DNA of 64,000 bases from Hirudinaria manillensis (lineage: Eukaryota > Annelida > Clitellata > Hirudinida > Hirudinidae). Position 1 is the stretch's first letter; every line of letters starts with the position of its first letter. The stretch spans positions 5,171,501 through 5,235,500 of the forward strand of contig CM067534.1 of the NCBI GenBank assembly GCA_034509925.1, given 5' to 3'. The position numbers and the translations under genes are program-made. Shown here one piece after another: positions 31,201 to 52,200 of this stretch. The notes below the pieces were generated by a model that was not told where the DNA came from, did no database searches, and saw only the letters and a list, made by a program, of their open reading frames with translations.

Positions 31201-32840
31201 AACTCGTTTCTGACATTCATCAAGTTTTTTCGGTCTTCCAGCAGAAAAATTCGTTCCATAACTTTGAACCTTTAAAGACTTGAATTTGTCCTTTTTTGAT
31301 ATCACTATCGTTTTCATAAACCCATTTATAATAACGTTGACCATTGCTATTTTAATTTTTTAAACATGTTACGGATGCCAAGTAATAAAGAGTTTTATTA
31401 TCCTAATGAACATTTGGAAAACTTGTAAATGGCAACATCAAATTATTTGACACGCATGGATCCTTAGTATTTATCAAGTACAAAGAACAAAGTAATCATT
31501 CAGGACAGGCAACATTGTCGATAGCATGCTCAAGAAAGTAGAGAAATATGCTAACAATCTGGAAAACATAGTCGAACAACGGACTGAAGAACTGACAGAA
31601 GAGAAAAGAAAGACCGACCTACTACTCCACAGCATGCTCCCTCCGTGAGTGATTTTTTAAGTTTAGGTTTAACAGAGGATTTAAACAAGCCAATGAATCT
31701 CATATCAGATTCATAGCGGAAGAATTGAAAGCCGGTCGTAAAGTGGAGCCACGGATGTACGACATGGCGACAGTGTACTTTTCAGACATCGTTGGCTTCA
31801 CGACGCTTTCATCTCAAAGCACGCCACTACAAATAGTTAACCTTCTCAACGATCTCTATGGAGCATTCGATGACACCATTGCCAAGCACAACGTCTACAA
31901 GGCGAGAGTTAACTTTTAATTTGGACATCAAAACGATATTGAGAATTGTTTTTATACATAACAGAGTCTCTCATTACTGTCAAAACTTAAATTAAAAATA
32001 AAAATTGTCCTTCCAGGTAGAGACGATTGGTGACGCGTACATGGTGGTCAGTGGTTTGCCACAAGTAACTGATAGACACGTGGTTGAAATATGCAACATG
32101 GCCCTAGACCTGCTCTCGATTGTCCAGACGTTTAAGATCAGACACCGTCCTGAGATGATGCTCATGTTGAGGATTGGAATTCACTCTGGACCATGTGCTG
32201 CAGGTGTAGTTGGTCACACCATGCCGAGGTACTGCCTCTTTGGAGACACGGTCAACACGGCATCACGTATGGAATCCACTGGAGAAGGTGAGTTAAGAGA
32301 CTGATTCTGATTATCAATTACTGTTCAGATCATTATAAGATAGCTATATCACCTCCAAATGACTACCAACGAATGTTTCTTGAACAGCTCTGAAGATCCA
32401 TTTGAGTGCAACTGCTAGGGAAGAACTTCTCAAATTTCCAGGTTACGTCATCGAACTGAGAGGTCCAACAGAATTGAAGGTTCGGCTACCTTTATTACGT
32501 TATTAACTATTTATTACTCTTTCTATTTTTCTGCATCAATTTCTTTTTCTTTTTTTATTTATTTAATTGTATTTGAACATCTTTTGAATATAATTATTTT
32601 TGTTCTTAATAATACAAGACACTATTATTAGATGAAAACATAATTGAAAGGTCACTGATGTTGACGTGTCCTTTGGCGTGTTGAATACAGTACTTCAGTT
32701 ATTTAATGATGAAATATTTCTGAAATTTTACTCATATTAATTGCATTATTTGTGTATCTTACCGACATGCCATTCATCTTCAACAGGGGAAAGGAACAAT
32801 GGTCACGTATTGGCTGTTGAAAAAAGAAACTGTCTCTGAA
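25222..32840 (+). CDS. Receptor-type guanylate cyclase B (20 exons, about 1022 aa)
   Basis: A tandem paralogue of 14691-22829 with the same exon plan and phases. Exons: 25222-25409, 25506-25618, 25732-26082, 26719-26936, 27115-27192, 27356-27476, 27543-27673, 27733-27832, 27946-28021, 28321-28405, 28491-28688, 29123-29227, 29450-29521, 29767-30067, 30379-30559, 31504-31644, 31709-31901, 32017-32287, 32388-32479, 32787-32840. Signal peptide: [19 protein letters not shown]. The ANF-type domain, TM helix ([18 protein letters not shown]), degenerate kinase homology domain (HGRLTSN, SHFGL), hinge and cyclase domain follow. The cyclase keeps [16 protein letters not shown] and [15 protein letters not shown], so GTP specificity is expected. 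The extracellular part differs clearly from copy A, while the 3' exons are nearly identical. The C-terminus is short (TYWLLKKRNCL). Confidence 0.88.
27477..27542 (+). other. 66-bp in-frame intron of cyclase B
   Basis: The intron runs from gttatttc to aaacctag. Its length is a multiple of three and it has no stop in the gene's frame, so retention would add 22 residues (including [15 protein letters not shown]) to the extracellular domain. The matching intron in the paralogue (16596-16694) has a stop in frame. Confidence 0.6.
30104..30210 (+). repeat. Fragment with hAT-like terminal sequence
   Basis: The sequence cagtggtgtagccatggg at the left end resembles the terminal sequence of the repeats at 33061 and 42860. 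It lies in intron 14 of guanylate cyclase B. The right end could not be defined. Confidence 0.35.
30770..31350 (-). mobile_element. Tc1/mariner transposase relic inside a cyclase B intron
   Basis: On the minus strand, the first part (31075-31344) shows the transposase helix-turn-helix region ([35 protein letters not shown]). The next part (30793-31010) shows [20 protein letters not shown], the GGGSVMVWG signature of the catalytic core. Stops and frameshifts separate the parts. It lies antisense in intron 15 of guanylate cyclase B. The C-terminal YSPDLNPIEN region is not seen here. Confidence 0.75.
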
Positions 32841-33051
32841 ATGCAATCATAGATTATGTAAAAATTTGTGTTTAGATATTTGCTGTTTAGTAAATCTTTG
32901 ATGTCATTCACACGCAGCTATTTCGTCTTCATTTGTGATTGAGTCGTTTTCCTTACCACTTCTTTTGCTATCATGCATTTTTAATATTGTACACTTATTT
33001 ACGATATCTAAAATATACCATTAAAATATCGAAAGTGGTTATTTGGTAGGA

Positions 33052-33416
33052 GAGTAAGAACAATGGCGTGGCAACTGTTTTTTGTCTATCGTTTGATTTG
33101 CCGTCCCCTTTGCTCAGTTTCCCTTCACCCTTCCCGTTGAAATCCTGATGACAATATGACCTTCAAAATTCCTGAAAGTCGTCAAAATATTTCTTGCATC
33201 AAATATCTAACTTTAGATTGTGGCTATTAATCGATGACTATGGCCTTATTACAATACTTATGCAGTCTATTAACATGGTTTGACTGTAAGCGCTAAAAAA
33301 CAGTACCATATTTAAACTTTAAAACATGAAACTTCAAATTTTTTAAATATTTTTACACCCCCAAAATATGCTGCCCTGGGCAGGCCGCCCCCCTTAGTAC
33401 GCCAAAGGAGTAACAA
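33052..33416 (+). mobile_element. hAT-like non-autonomous element (MITE) with target duplication
   Basis: The element starts caatggcgtggc at 33061 and ends tagtacgccaaagg near 33408. The ends are imperfect inverted repeats of the CAGTGGCGTA type. It is flanked by agtaagaa (33053-33060) and agtaacaa (33409-33416), which agree at seven of eight positions; an 8-bp duplication is typical of hAT elements. There is no open frame. A related copy lies at 42860. Confidence 0.55.
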
Positions 33417-34521
33417 AGGGAAGATGGAAGATTTCTTTGCCTTCTCTAGCTCTGCTCTCTCCTATTTCTTACCCAACAAGTCTGCAAGTGGGGTAAATCT
33501 CTAATCTGCAGAGATGTTGTCCTCATTTGCGAATTCATTGCCAATATTTTTTAGCATTATTATTAATAATACATATATTTTGTTAGCACTGTTTATTCAG
33601 ATTGATTTTTCAATGGCGCATTATAAATATCTATAATAAATATGAAACAAGTATAAATATAGGAAAAGCTATACAAAAAGACAAATAATTAAACTTTAAT
33701 TTACAATCCATCTTCAAAACCATACTACAATATAGCTATGACAATATTAATAAATTATATTCCTAATACAAGTTAAGCATTAGTCAAATGTAAAAAAAAT
33801 CTTTGTTATAAATTTTTTTTAGGTCTTTAAAAGTTAATACCTCAGACAGTAAAATGTTTTCGCGATGCGATGTAATTACCGACTTGTGCGTTGCAAAGCG
33901 GATTGAGAATTTTTGTCTGTCCCTTTGTTGCCAAGTATTTTAATTCTGTCATAGAATATGGCAAAATGTGTGTCTTTCTAATACGTTGGACTGTATAGCA
34001 ATGGTGTTTTAGCTTGTTGTATAAGAAAACAAGAGACGATAATATAGGCTTATATTTATGATAGACAAACCTCTTTCTGATTTGTAGCCCTTATTTACAT
34101 ACAATCTTGCAAATGTAGCGGAATTTATTGTTACTTTGGAATAACTTTTTTTGATATCAAAATTTTGATGGGCAGTATGTGACCGATGTCACGAACAAGT
34201 TTGCATGAACCTTTTAATTATTGAATAAACGATCTAATATCTAGCTTGCAGGTAAATATCTTTTGTTGACTTTTACTTATGATCATAATCTTTTAAAACT
34301 CTTGTTTTGTTTGGGTTGTCGTGTTGCCACACGCAATTAAATACGCTCAGTGAGTTAAATGTTCACGCCATTCTTCGCATGAATAATGAACGTCTGGAAG
34401 TGATTCTCGGTAATTAAAAAATTAAATCCATTAATGCCAAACATATACAAGAGCAGATCAGTTGGGAGCTTCATTGATTTCTCAATGCCTTTTCAATTAT
34501 TCTAGTCTTCAAGAATAAATC
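33417..34521. other. Intergenic upstream of KDM4
   Basis: AT-rich with no recognised coding sequence. It should contain the KDM4 promoter; no specific element could be assigned. Confidence 0.5.
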
Positions 34522-41124
<6,603 letters not shown>

Positions 41125-41243
41125 ATTGTTTTGCCCGTTTCCGAGATCACGTTTATAATTCGAACAAAATTAGTTAAAGTCGGTAAATTGTTTTTTTTTA
41201 CATTCGCCTCTTCTCGACTGACCGACATTTCTAACAATCGAAG

Positions 41244-41249
41244 AATAAA
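41244..41249 (+). other. Candidate poly(A) signal of KDM4
   Basis: AATAAA 120 bases after the KDM4 stop, in the short gap before the convergent POP4 gene. Confidence 0.5.
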
Positions 41250-41288
41250 ACTTTACTGGGCGGTCATGATTTTACTAAATTTACCAAG

Positions 41289-41885
41289 TCACAATTCAAC
41301 CGTTGGCCTTGTCTTGAAGTTTCTCGTTGACCTTTCGCTGGCCTTGAACCTGAAGTTGTTGCCGTAGAGGGTGACTCTGCGTCCCACGACTTCGAAGTCG
41401 AAAACCGTGTTTTGCTTCGGGACTTTCTTGAGTTCGTTCGACGGGGTGATGATGTTGAAAAGATTCTTCGTCTCGAGGAGTATTATGCCCTCGATGCCGA
41501 CCAGAGAAGGGCATTTGGACTTCACGACCCTCACGAAGCAGCCGTGGAAGTCCGACTTGCCGATCCTCCTGCTCATCTCCGGCGTGTTGTTTTGGGTTCC
41601 TTGGAGTAGGGTGCCCATGTAGTCTTGCCACAATTGGTTCAGGGATAAATACAATTCGAATTTTAGTTCGCTGTCGTCGAATTTCATCAACTTCAACGAT
41701 CTTCTTTCTTTGGACGTCATCAGGCGTTTGTTTTTCTTTGGCGCATTTTTCGTGTCTTTGCATTTGTTATTGAGATGGAAAACTTTGTATTTGTGTTGAT
41801 TTTCGTCCTCCGCAAGATCTTTGGCGTATTTCTTGCTCACAACTTTCTGCAAGAAAGACTTTAAAAAAGGGTCACTGCCATTCAT
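41289..41885 (-). CDS. POP4: Ribonuclease P/MRP protein subunit p29 (POP4/Rpp29), 198 aa
   Basis: A protein subunit of the RNase P and RNase MRP ribonucleoproteins, which mature tRNA 5' ends and pre-rRNA in the nucleus and nucleolus. The conserved C-terminal barrel is clear: LWQDYMGTLLQ, KSDFHGCFVRVVKSKCPSLV, GIEGIILLETKNLFNII, VFDFEVVGRRVTLYGNNF and ERSTRNFKTRPTVEL. The N-terminal part is lysine-rich, as in the family. The length is close to the human protein (about 220 aa). The gene has no intron, unlike its neighbours, and ends 165 bp from the end of KDM4 on the other strand. The ATG at 41885 is the first in frame. Confidence 0.9.
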   Translation of the reverse strand: MNGSDPFLKSFLQKVVSKKYAKDLAEDENQHKYKVFHLNNKCKDTKNAPKKNKRLMTSKERRSLKLMKFDDSELKFELYLSLNQLWQDYMGTLLQGTQNNTPEMSRRIGKSDFHGCFVRVVKSKCPSLVGIEGIILLETKNLFNIITPSNELKKVPKQNTVFDFEVVGRRVTLYGNNFRFKASERSTRNFKTRPTVEL

Positions 41886-42859
41886 CTTTTATTATTCAAA
41901 GATATCCAAATTATGTTGGTCTGTCACGTTCGTTTGCGTTATCCAAAATATTTACTGAGCGATATTTGACTAGTAAACAATGTTTAGGGACTAGAGTCAA
42001 TTGCTTAAATTGCAATAAAACAATTCATTAACTAGAACAATAAATCTACGATTTTAATAATTAGATAAAATTAAGTTTTTAAGTAATCTTGGTAATAAAT
42101 ATTAAGTAATAAAATGGAAGGGATGTATCTGATCGGTTGAATATTCCAAATCAGATCCTAATTTATGTTCTTGGATGGAAAAGGCAAGATAACAACAGCG
42201 TATTTTTTTGTCTTTTACTTAATAATTGTTATTAATTAAAAGTTTTTGTCGTCGCCGGTGTGTACGTTTGTTTTGTATCGGGGGTACTCAAATGGTATAT
42301 CGTACAAATAACTGTTTTTAATATTTACAAAGTACGTTCTATTTAAACTTTACCTCTTTGTACAAGGATGAATAACAAAGGTAGAACTCACTTTCTAAAT
42401 AAGTTCTTTGTTTAAAAGTAAAAACAACTTTGGTCTTAAAGCAGGAGTGAAATCTAGTCAGTGTAGAGCTCGCGTGACGTAATGGCTAGGGTGGCAGTTG
42501 GGGTCGTGTTGGTGGCGCTGGTTCGGGTCTTGATGTTATGAGCGTCGTGTATTCTTGTTGAGACAAGGAAAGATTGAATTTGAGGTGGGAGGTATTTCGG
42601 TTGATTGGTGAGGAATTATTTTGTTATGTTGAGAGCAATCGTTAAATGTTTACTTGCTTAAATTAATTGTCGTCTGCTGAAAGGATTTTTGATAAAGTTG
42701 ACGTTATTCGGCAATCCTTAAATCGACATAACCGTTCATTTCCATAGAGCATCGTAGCCTACTACATATGGTACCTTCTTCAATGTATTAAGCGTTGAGC
42801 AAAAAGTATTGGCGTCTCCATAGTCTAAGGATCAAATAGATTCGACACTTGCGTAGGAG
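41886..42859. other. Intergenic, upstream of POP4; possible tRNA-like repeat
   Basis: No coding sequence recognised. At about 42470-42560 (plus strand) the sequence gacgtaatggctagggtgg is followed by ggttcgggtc about 40 bases on, loosely like the A and B boxes of a tRNA-derived SINE head. The match is weak. Confidence 0.3.
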
Positions 42860-43135
42860 CAGTGGTGTGCCAATTGCTTCTGCCCCTTCCCATTGATGTC
42901 CTGATGACAATATGACCTTCAAAATTCCGCAAAAGCTCTCGAAGTATTTATTATCCTGCAATCAAAGATCTACTTTTAGATTGTGTTTGTAGTCAGGGTT
43001 GTTAATGTCGAAGTATCGGTATCGCAACGATAGTAATAGGTTAACAACCTTGGTTACAGAAGAAGACTTTCGCCTTATTACATTGCCTGTATAATATATT
43101 AAAGGTAGGCGTTAAAAACAGTACCATATTATTTC
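42860..43135 (+). repeat. Second copy of the hAT-like dispersed repeat
   Basis: It begins cagtggtgtgcc and shares ccttcccattgatgtcctg-like and gatgacaatatgaccttca sequence and the end gcgttaaaaacagtaccat with 33061-33310, in the same orientation. An extra stretch of about 85 bp (about 42991-43075) is absent from the other copy. The right end of the family is missing. Confidence 0.55.
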
Positions 43136-43915
43136 TATTACTTATATTACTTATATTATTTTCATGAATATATATGAAAGTCGGCAAGCGCGATATCCTA
43201 AACAATGGGATATTTTGCCCGGCTAGCCTAAGCTCACCAGCTTCTAGCAATGTGAAAAGATATAAAGAGACATCGCTAACGGTCGAATCATTAGTTTACG
43301 ACCGTTTGGTAACAGGAACTAGAATTAACAACATAAGTACATAAGCTAGGATGCCTTTTGTGGTTCGTGTTTGCTTTTTTTACGTTTTGAGTTATTAATT
43401 TTTTAAATTATTAATTAAGTTTTAATTAACGTTATTATTTTACTGACAAATTACTTTTGATCCATTATTTAATACTTTGTGTTTACACTCCCTTTAACTC
43501 TATTGATGTACCAATAATAATCGTGTTTATAATCATTAAATTTAAGGCATTGACTGCCAAAACTGAATTATTAACAACAACAAAAAACCTCGCTAGATGG
43601 AAGCGTTGAGATTGAAGCTGAGATTAGAGCTAAAAAAAATCAACTTGACTTGACATTATAATAACATCCTGCCAACAATTGAATTACATCCGTAAACAAT
43701 TGAATTAATTATACATCATTCATTAATGTCTTTGGAGTCAGCAGAGAGGCCCCATAAGGCTTTGCATGCTCAGGTTAAAGCTAATTTTGTTTTGATTTTG
43801 TCGTTGCAATAGTTTAAAGCCTTAGACATAACTCTTGACATGAAATGTTAATGATGCTAATAACGAGAGTTAACAATGATAATAATAATAACAGTAGTTA
43901 TCACATGATGTTATA
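43136..43915. other. Intergenic, no gene seen
   Basis: AT-rich sequence with no recognised frame on either strand, lying between the dispersed repeat and the microsatellite at the 3' end of the R4-type element. Confidence 0.5.
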
Positions 43916-43916
43916 G

Positions 43917-47048
<3,132 letters not shown>

Positions 47049-47050
47049 GG

Positions 47051-47103
<53 letters not shown>
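47051..47103 (+). repeat. (ATT)n microsatellite at the 5' side of the R4-type element
   Basis: About 53 bp of pure ATT. Together with 43917-44106 it flanks the retrotransposon and is the probable target repeat. Confidence 0.9.
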
Positions 47104-47106
<3 letters not shown>

Positions 47107-48023
47107 TTAATTTCTCCAATTCAATGGTAAATTAAGTTATTAAAACAACGTTGACATTCACAAATGCAAAAATTCATTGAATAGCGAAAAATTTTTCAAA
47201 CTGCTTGAAACAATTGAAAGTTGACAGAATGTATTTGTTCTGTTTGGAGTGTTTGTTTAAACTCGAGAGGCCCTGGTGACAAGTTACAGAGTTCAAATGG
47301 CGGAGTGTGAAAAATATATGAATATATGATATATATGATATATATGATATATGAATATGTAATAATATTATAATACAAATATATATTGAATCTGCCTCCA
47401 ATCTGGTTGCCAAATTTGAAAAATTGGTTCTTTTTGAATCACAGGGATTTATGGCCATCTGCCCATAATGGGTTCATGTCGGAAATTTGTTTATTATAAC
47501 CTTTTTCTGATCTATTCATAATAATAATAATAATAATATTAATAATAATAATAGCTTTAAAAATAGGAATAATAACATTAATAATAGCTCCTCATTACGA
47601 CAATGTTCATCAGTAGTTAAAATTTGAAAACGCTTTAACTTTTCTTGTCTTTTTCTTCCTCATTTTGTCTAAATCCTTAAAATACTTAAAATTTGTGTTG
47701 AAAAGATTCAAAAGGCTCTTTACGTCTCAGCTCAAAGAGATACCCATTATTACAGAGAACGAATTCTATGCTTCATAAATTGCCGATTTTAAATTATTTT
47801 TAATTAATTTTAGCTATTAATTAATTATAAAATTAAACTGATTGAAAATTGCATGCTGAGAACAAAAAAAGGGATAAAATTGCGCATGAATTGAACTGTA
47901 TTGAAATGATTTATAAACCAATAGAATTAAAAAAACGAGCGCCTCATGAATGAAAATTGAAGTGCAGTTCATCAAATCGACCTTAGACGAGTATTATTTT
48001 TTTTATTTGTCTCCCCATTGAAG
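47104..48023. other. Intergenic or intronic, no gene seen
   Basis: AT-rich with short TAA and ATAT runs (about 47318-47350 and 47518-47553). The first exon or exons of the LIM gene that starts at 48024 were not found here. Confidence 0.45.
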
Positions 48024-48487
48024 GCGGCAAAACAGGAAAAGTGTGACGTATGTTCGAAGGCAGTTTATGCTCAGGAAAGACAAGAGGCTGGGGGCAGGCC
48101 TTATCACAAACTCTGCTTCAAGTGTTCAGTCTGCAAGAAGAGCCTTCAGTGAGAACTTGACTGCCATCGTCATCATCACCAGCATCATCATCATCAGCAT
48201 CGTTATAACCATTACCATCATGATCAGCATCATCAGTATCAAAGTCCTTCCTCGCAATTATCAGTTTTTGTTAATGATTTACCAGTTATTTTATAAGATA
48301 TGGCTAGTAATTAATGCGGTGCAATGTTATATATGTTATATGTCTGCTTTCCAAATTAGATCTTGTTTTACGATGAAACATTTTTAATTTCAGACTGAAT
48401 AATTACGCTCAAGCTCACGGCCAACTCTTTTGCAAGTTGCATTACCAGCAAGAAGTCGTTGGAAAGAATACACAAGTTGTTACCTGA
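48024..48487 (+). CDS. LIM-domain protein, last two exons (5' part missing)
   Basis: Exons 48024-48148 and 48394-48487 encode one complete LIM zinc domain and the C-terminus. The zinc ligands are CDVC, then HKLC, then CSVC, then a final Cys and His in LFCKLH, with LNNYAQAHGQLFCKLHY between. LIM domains are protein-binding modules, often on actin or adhesion structures. The NYA..HGQ.FCK pattern is closest, as I recall, to single-LIM eplin/CRIP-like proteins. The first exon starts after an acceptor (ccattgaag) in phase 0 with no ATG, so an upstream exon must exist. It may lie beyond the R4-type insertion at 44107-47048, or the gene may be a fragment. Confidence 0.7.
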
Positions 48488-49267
48488 TGAAAGATAATAT
48501 TTGATCCGAAAAATTCAATTGAAAAGCCTATGAAAATGAGATGTTAGTTCTGGAAAAACATCGCTAAAAAAATGTACAAAAAACATTAATATCAGTGTCG
48601 GATAAAATCTTTTATGAAAAGATTACGATTATTTGCATTTTGTAATCAAAATAAAACAAAATCATCAGAAATTGAGACCATTTTCAGTGAAATAACTAAT
48701 CCTCGAGAATGTAGTGAAAATATTTGAATTGCTTTATGGGAACGAATTAGTGGCATTCTATAGCTGTTCTCTTAAATAAACCTCTTTTTTTTCATTGAAT
48801 GGCATTCTTATCTCACTAAATATTTAAGAAATAGACTGTTAATGTAATGCGCTCGAGAATATGACGGGTTTTTTTAAATCTTTAAAATATATTGTTCAAT
48901 AAACAATCCTGAAGATTTACAAAGTTTATATTGTTTTATAAATTGGCTTAATTTTCCAAAACACTAGTATTTATAAATTAAGCAATGTTTTAAGGCATTA
49001 ATTTATGATGTGATCGCCAGAGGATCTCTTACAGAAATCTACACATTAAAAAAACTGATAGTTGTTAAGACAAATAATAACATGAAATCTGTTTTAAAAA
49101 TAATAAAATTAAATAACATGTGATTGGTACCGGCCTTGTTTGAAAAGTTATTCTTGATGCTGGTTGGCATTTGTTTCCCTGTCACCATGACGTTTTGGTC
49201 GACAATAACCTCGCTCGTTATGATACTCGGGCAAAGTTCTATTCAAATTTTCGAACCATGATTGTAG
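48488..49267. other. Intergenic between the LIM gene and CSPP1-like gene
   Basis: AT-rich; contains AATAAA candidates near 48650 and 48775 that could end the LIM transcript. No coding sequence recognised. Confidence 0.45.
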
Positions 49268-52200
49268 ATGGACGAGGATTTAGAAACATTTATTAGACGT
49301 TATAAAGCCAAAATTGTGGATCAAAATAAACCATCACGAAGAGAGGAGTCGACACATTTGAATCAAATGGCTGGCATTGAAATTCCCCCTCAAGATGTAA
49401 TATTAAATTATTCATGGCAATTCTTTTTTTTTGATGACTGATTTCTAGACGACGCGTTCATTTTGTAAAAGATTGGGGACGACTTGCAACAAAAGTGGAA
49501 TGTTGACAAACTGACCTCATTTCAAGTTAGGAACCTAGAAATTGCGATTAATTGTATAAATTTCGAACAGTTTTTTTTAATTTCAAATGCAGAAGACAAA
49601 CAAAGCGAACGTCCTCACAGATTCACAGAGAGTGAATGACGACTTTTTGTCCAAATTGGGTGTTTATGAAGAAAAAAGACGCAGGTTGCAAGCTTTGAGG
49701 AAAGAAGAATATAACACATTGCTGGCTGAGGTGGGTGGTTGACGCCAAGAGTACATGAATAAAATTTAAAAGTAATTTCTAACCTTTCCAGAAACAAAAA
49801 TCCAACAATAACAGAAGAAATATTAGAGCTGAAACTGAGGCATGTGGAATTATTTAGATTTGTCTTTGTATTTTAAACATTTGAATGGAATATTTATTTA
49901 ATAATAATAATTCAGTTCATTAAAGTGGCATATTTCTAGTGGACTTCAAGGCCGCTTTAGCTTGGATCTCATGTATTTACTTATTCTTCAGCAGAGAATC
50001 CTTACACCTCAACCTTATGAGGAAATTTTAGAGAAGAAGAGACAGGAAGAGAAGGAATATAGGTTAATAAATGGAAATATTTCTTGAATTTTTCAATGAA
50101 AACTGATTTAGGAACTGATTTAGGAATGGTTCATCATAAAATGTTTCATTTTGCAGGAGGATTACCAATCAATTTGATCCTGTAATCAATGAGAAATCAG
50201 TTTCGATTGTCAATTCCGATACCAGCATCATGTCTTCGGTGGGAATTTTTGACATTAATTTTTAGATGAATTATAAAATAATTGTTTGAATATTTTAAAT
50301 ATATTTTAAATAAATTTTGTTTTATTGTTCAATATTGCAGAATTTCACACAGTCATCTCCAAAGGATCCAATGTTAGCAGTCAGAAAGCATCAAACAATT
50401 GAAGCAAAATTTATTTAACATTTATGTTAATTAACTGAATATTTCATTATTAATTCAAATGTTTACATGATAGCCTGATATAAATAATGCCCATAATTAT
50501 GACGTATTATTGGTTAATTAGTTAAGTAATAATAATTATCAGTTTTCATTGGAAGGGAGGAGAGAAGACAGGATAACAAGACAAACAAAGTTGTGAGATT
50601 CGAGGAAGAAAGTGGGATAGCTTTGCAGATTGGTGAGCCTCATGACGTGAAGATCTATTATGACGATGATGACGATGGTGATGATGGTGATGTTGACGAT
50701 GGTAGTGATGATGATGATGATGATGATAATGATGATGAATGCATTCTGTCATAAAACCTTGACATCATTATCGTCGTCATCATCGTCACTCGAAGGCAAG
50801 GTTTTGAGTCCCGAAGAAATACAGAAGAAGAAAGAACAATACAGAATTGATTTGAAGAAACAGATCAACGAAGCAGAAGCGAAGAAGAAAAAGTAATTTC
50901 AATTTTGCGACTTTAAAGTTGGTGTTCTCGAGTGTCGTAAATTGATAATTCATATTTATTATAGATTAGAAATATATAACATTATAATTCATATAATAAA
51001 ATATATATTCACATTGTAATGGATTGATATTAATTACACTTAATAATCTACTGTAATCAATATTCATCAATCAGTTTGTCAATCATTTCAATTACATCCA
51101 GGAAAAATAGCAATTCCACGAAAACGTCTCCATCTTTGGCTGATCCTTCAAGCACTGGTTCCTCACCTCAAATAATCAACAACAGTAGCAACAACAACAA
51201 CAGCTACACCAGCAACAACAATAGCAACATTGTTGACAACAACGTCCTCAACGTTGAGACGAATCCACCGGTCATCCAAGTTCCGCTGAACTTCAATCAA
51301 CCAACCACCGCCTTCTTTCCAAGTCAACCACTCAACTTTCAATCACTTCCGAGCTTCCCTTTGATTGCTCCGACTCCATTTTATGCTCCGAGGTTACTTT
51401 GAGAATGCGAATGCAATGAGATGGATACGTGATTAATATTTACTAATAAAATTTACGAATAATTATTATTAATAAATTTTATTAAACAAATATGTAAAAG
51501 TTTATTGCATAGTATTTTCAATTCCTCCTTTGAATAGTCACTCATAATGATGACAGTCTTCATGTTCAACATTTTATTATCAAAACATCCCTTCATTCAT
51601 GTTAGAGCTGATATTATTATTATTATTATCATTATTCTTATTTTTATTATAAATAATAAGTATTATAAATAATGCGTATTTTATACATTCTATAATTATA
51701 CTTTTACTACAAATACTAAAACAATGCCATTGCATGAACAATCATGACATCACCAAAGACCTTTCATCAGTGACCTTAAAATGCACTCATTTGACCTCCA
51801 AAGCATCATGCCTACAGCTGCAGTCCTCCTCCACCAACAGCCGAACAACAACAACAACTTGTACCCAAACATTTATCCCTCATATGGCTTGGGGTTGGTC
51901 ATAAAATATCCATATTAAATATCAAAATATATTTATTCATTTTTAATACTCAATTAAATTATAAATTGAATTAAATGTTAATTTTTGTTATTCATTCTTT
52001 TTGGCATCGTCAAATATAGAAAGATAAATAAAAGAAATAAAACAATGATGATATCCAAAGGATGCCCAGAGAGGACTTTGTTCTGATTTAAATTTAATTA
52101 TTTTACAAAATAATTTACAATAATTGGGGGATGAGTATTATTATAATAAGTAATATTATAATATATAGACTTTATAACATATAGACTTTATAACATATAG

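Noticed and set aside
41296..41763. 155-codon minus-strand ORF overlapping POP4
   Set aside because: It is a shifted-frame shadow; the POP4 frame has clear family motifs over its whole length.
49441..49466. A 16-base exon (acgacgcgttcatttt) in CSPP1 intron 1
   Set aside because: It has splice-like borders but would shift the frame; exon 1 joins exon 2 directly in phase 0.
50546..50752. His-rich minus-strand ORF
   Set aside because: It reads the complement of a GAT repeat within a CSPP1 intron.
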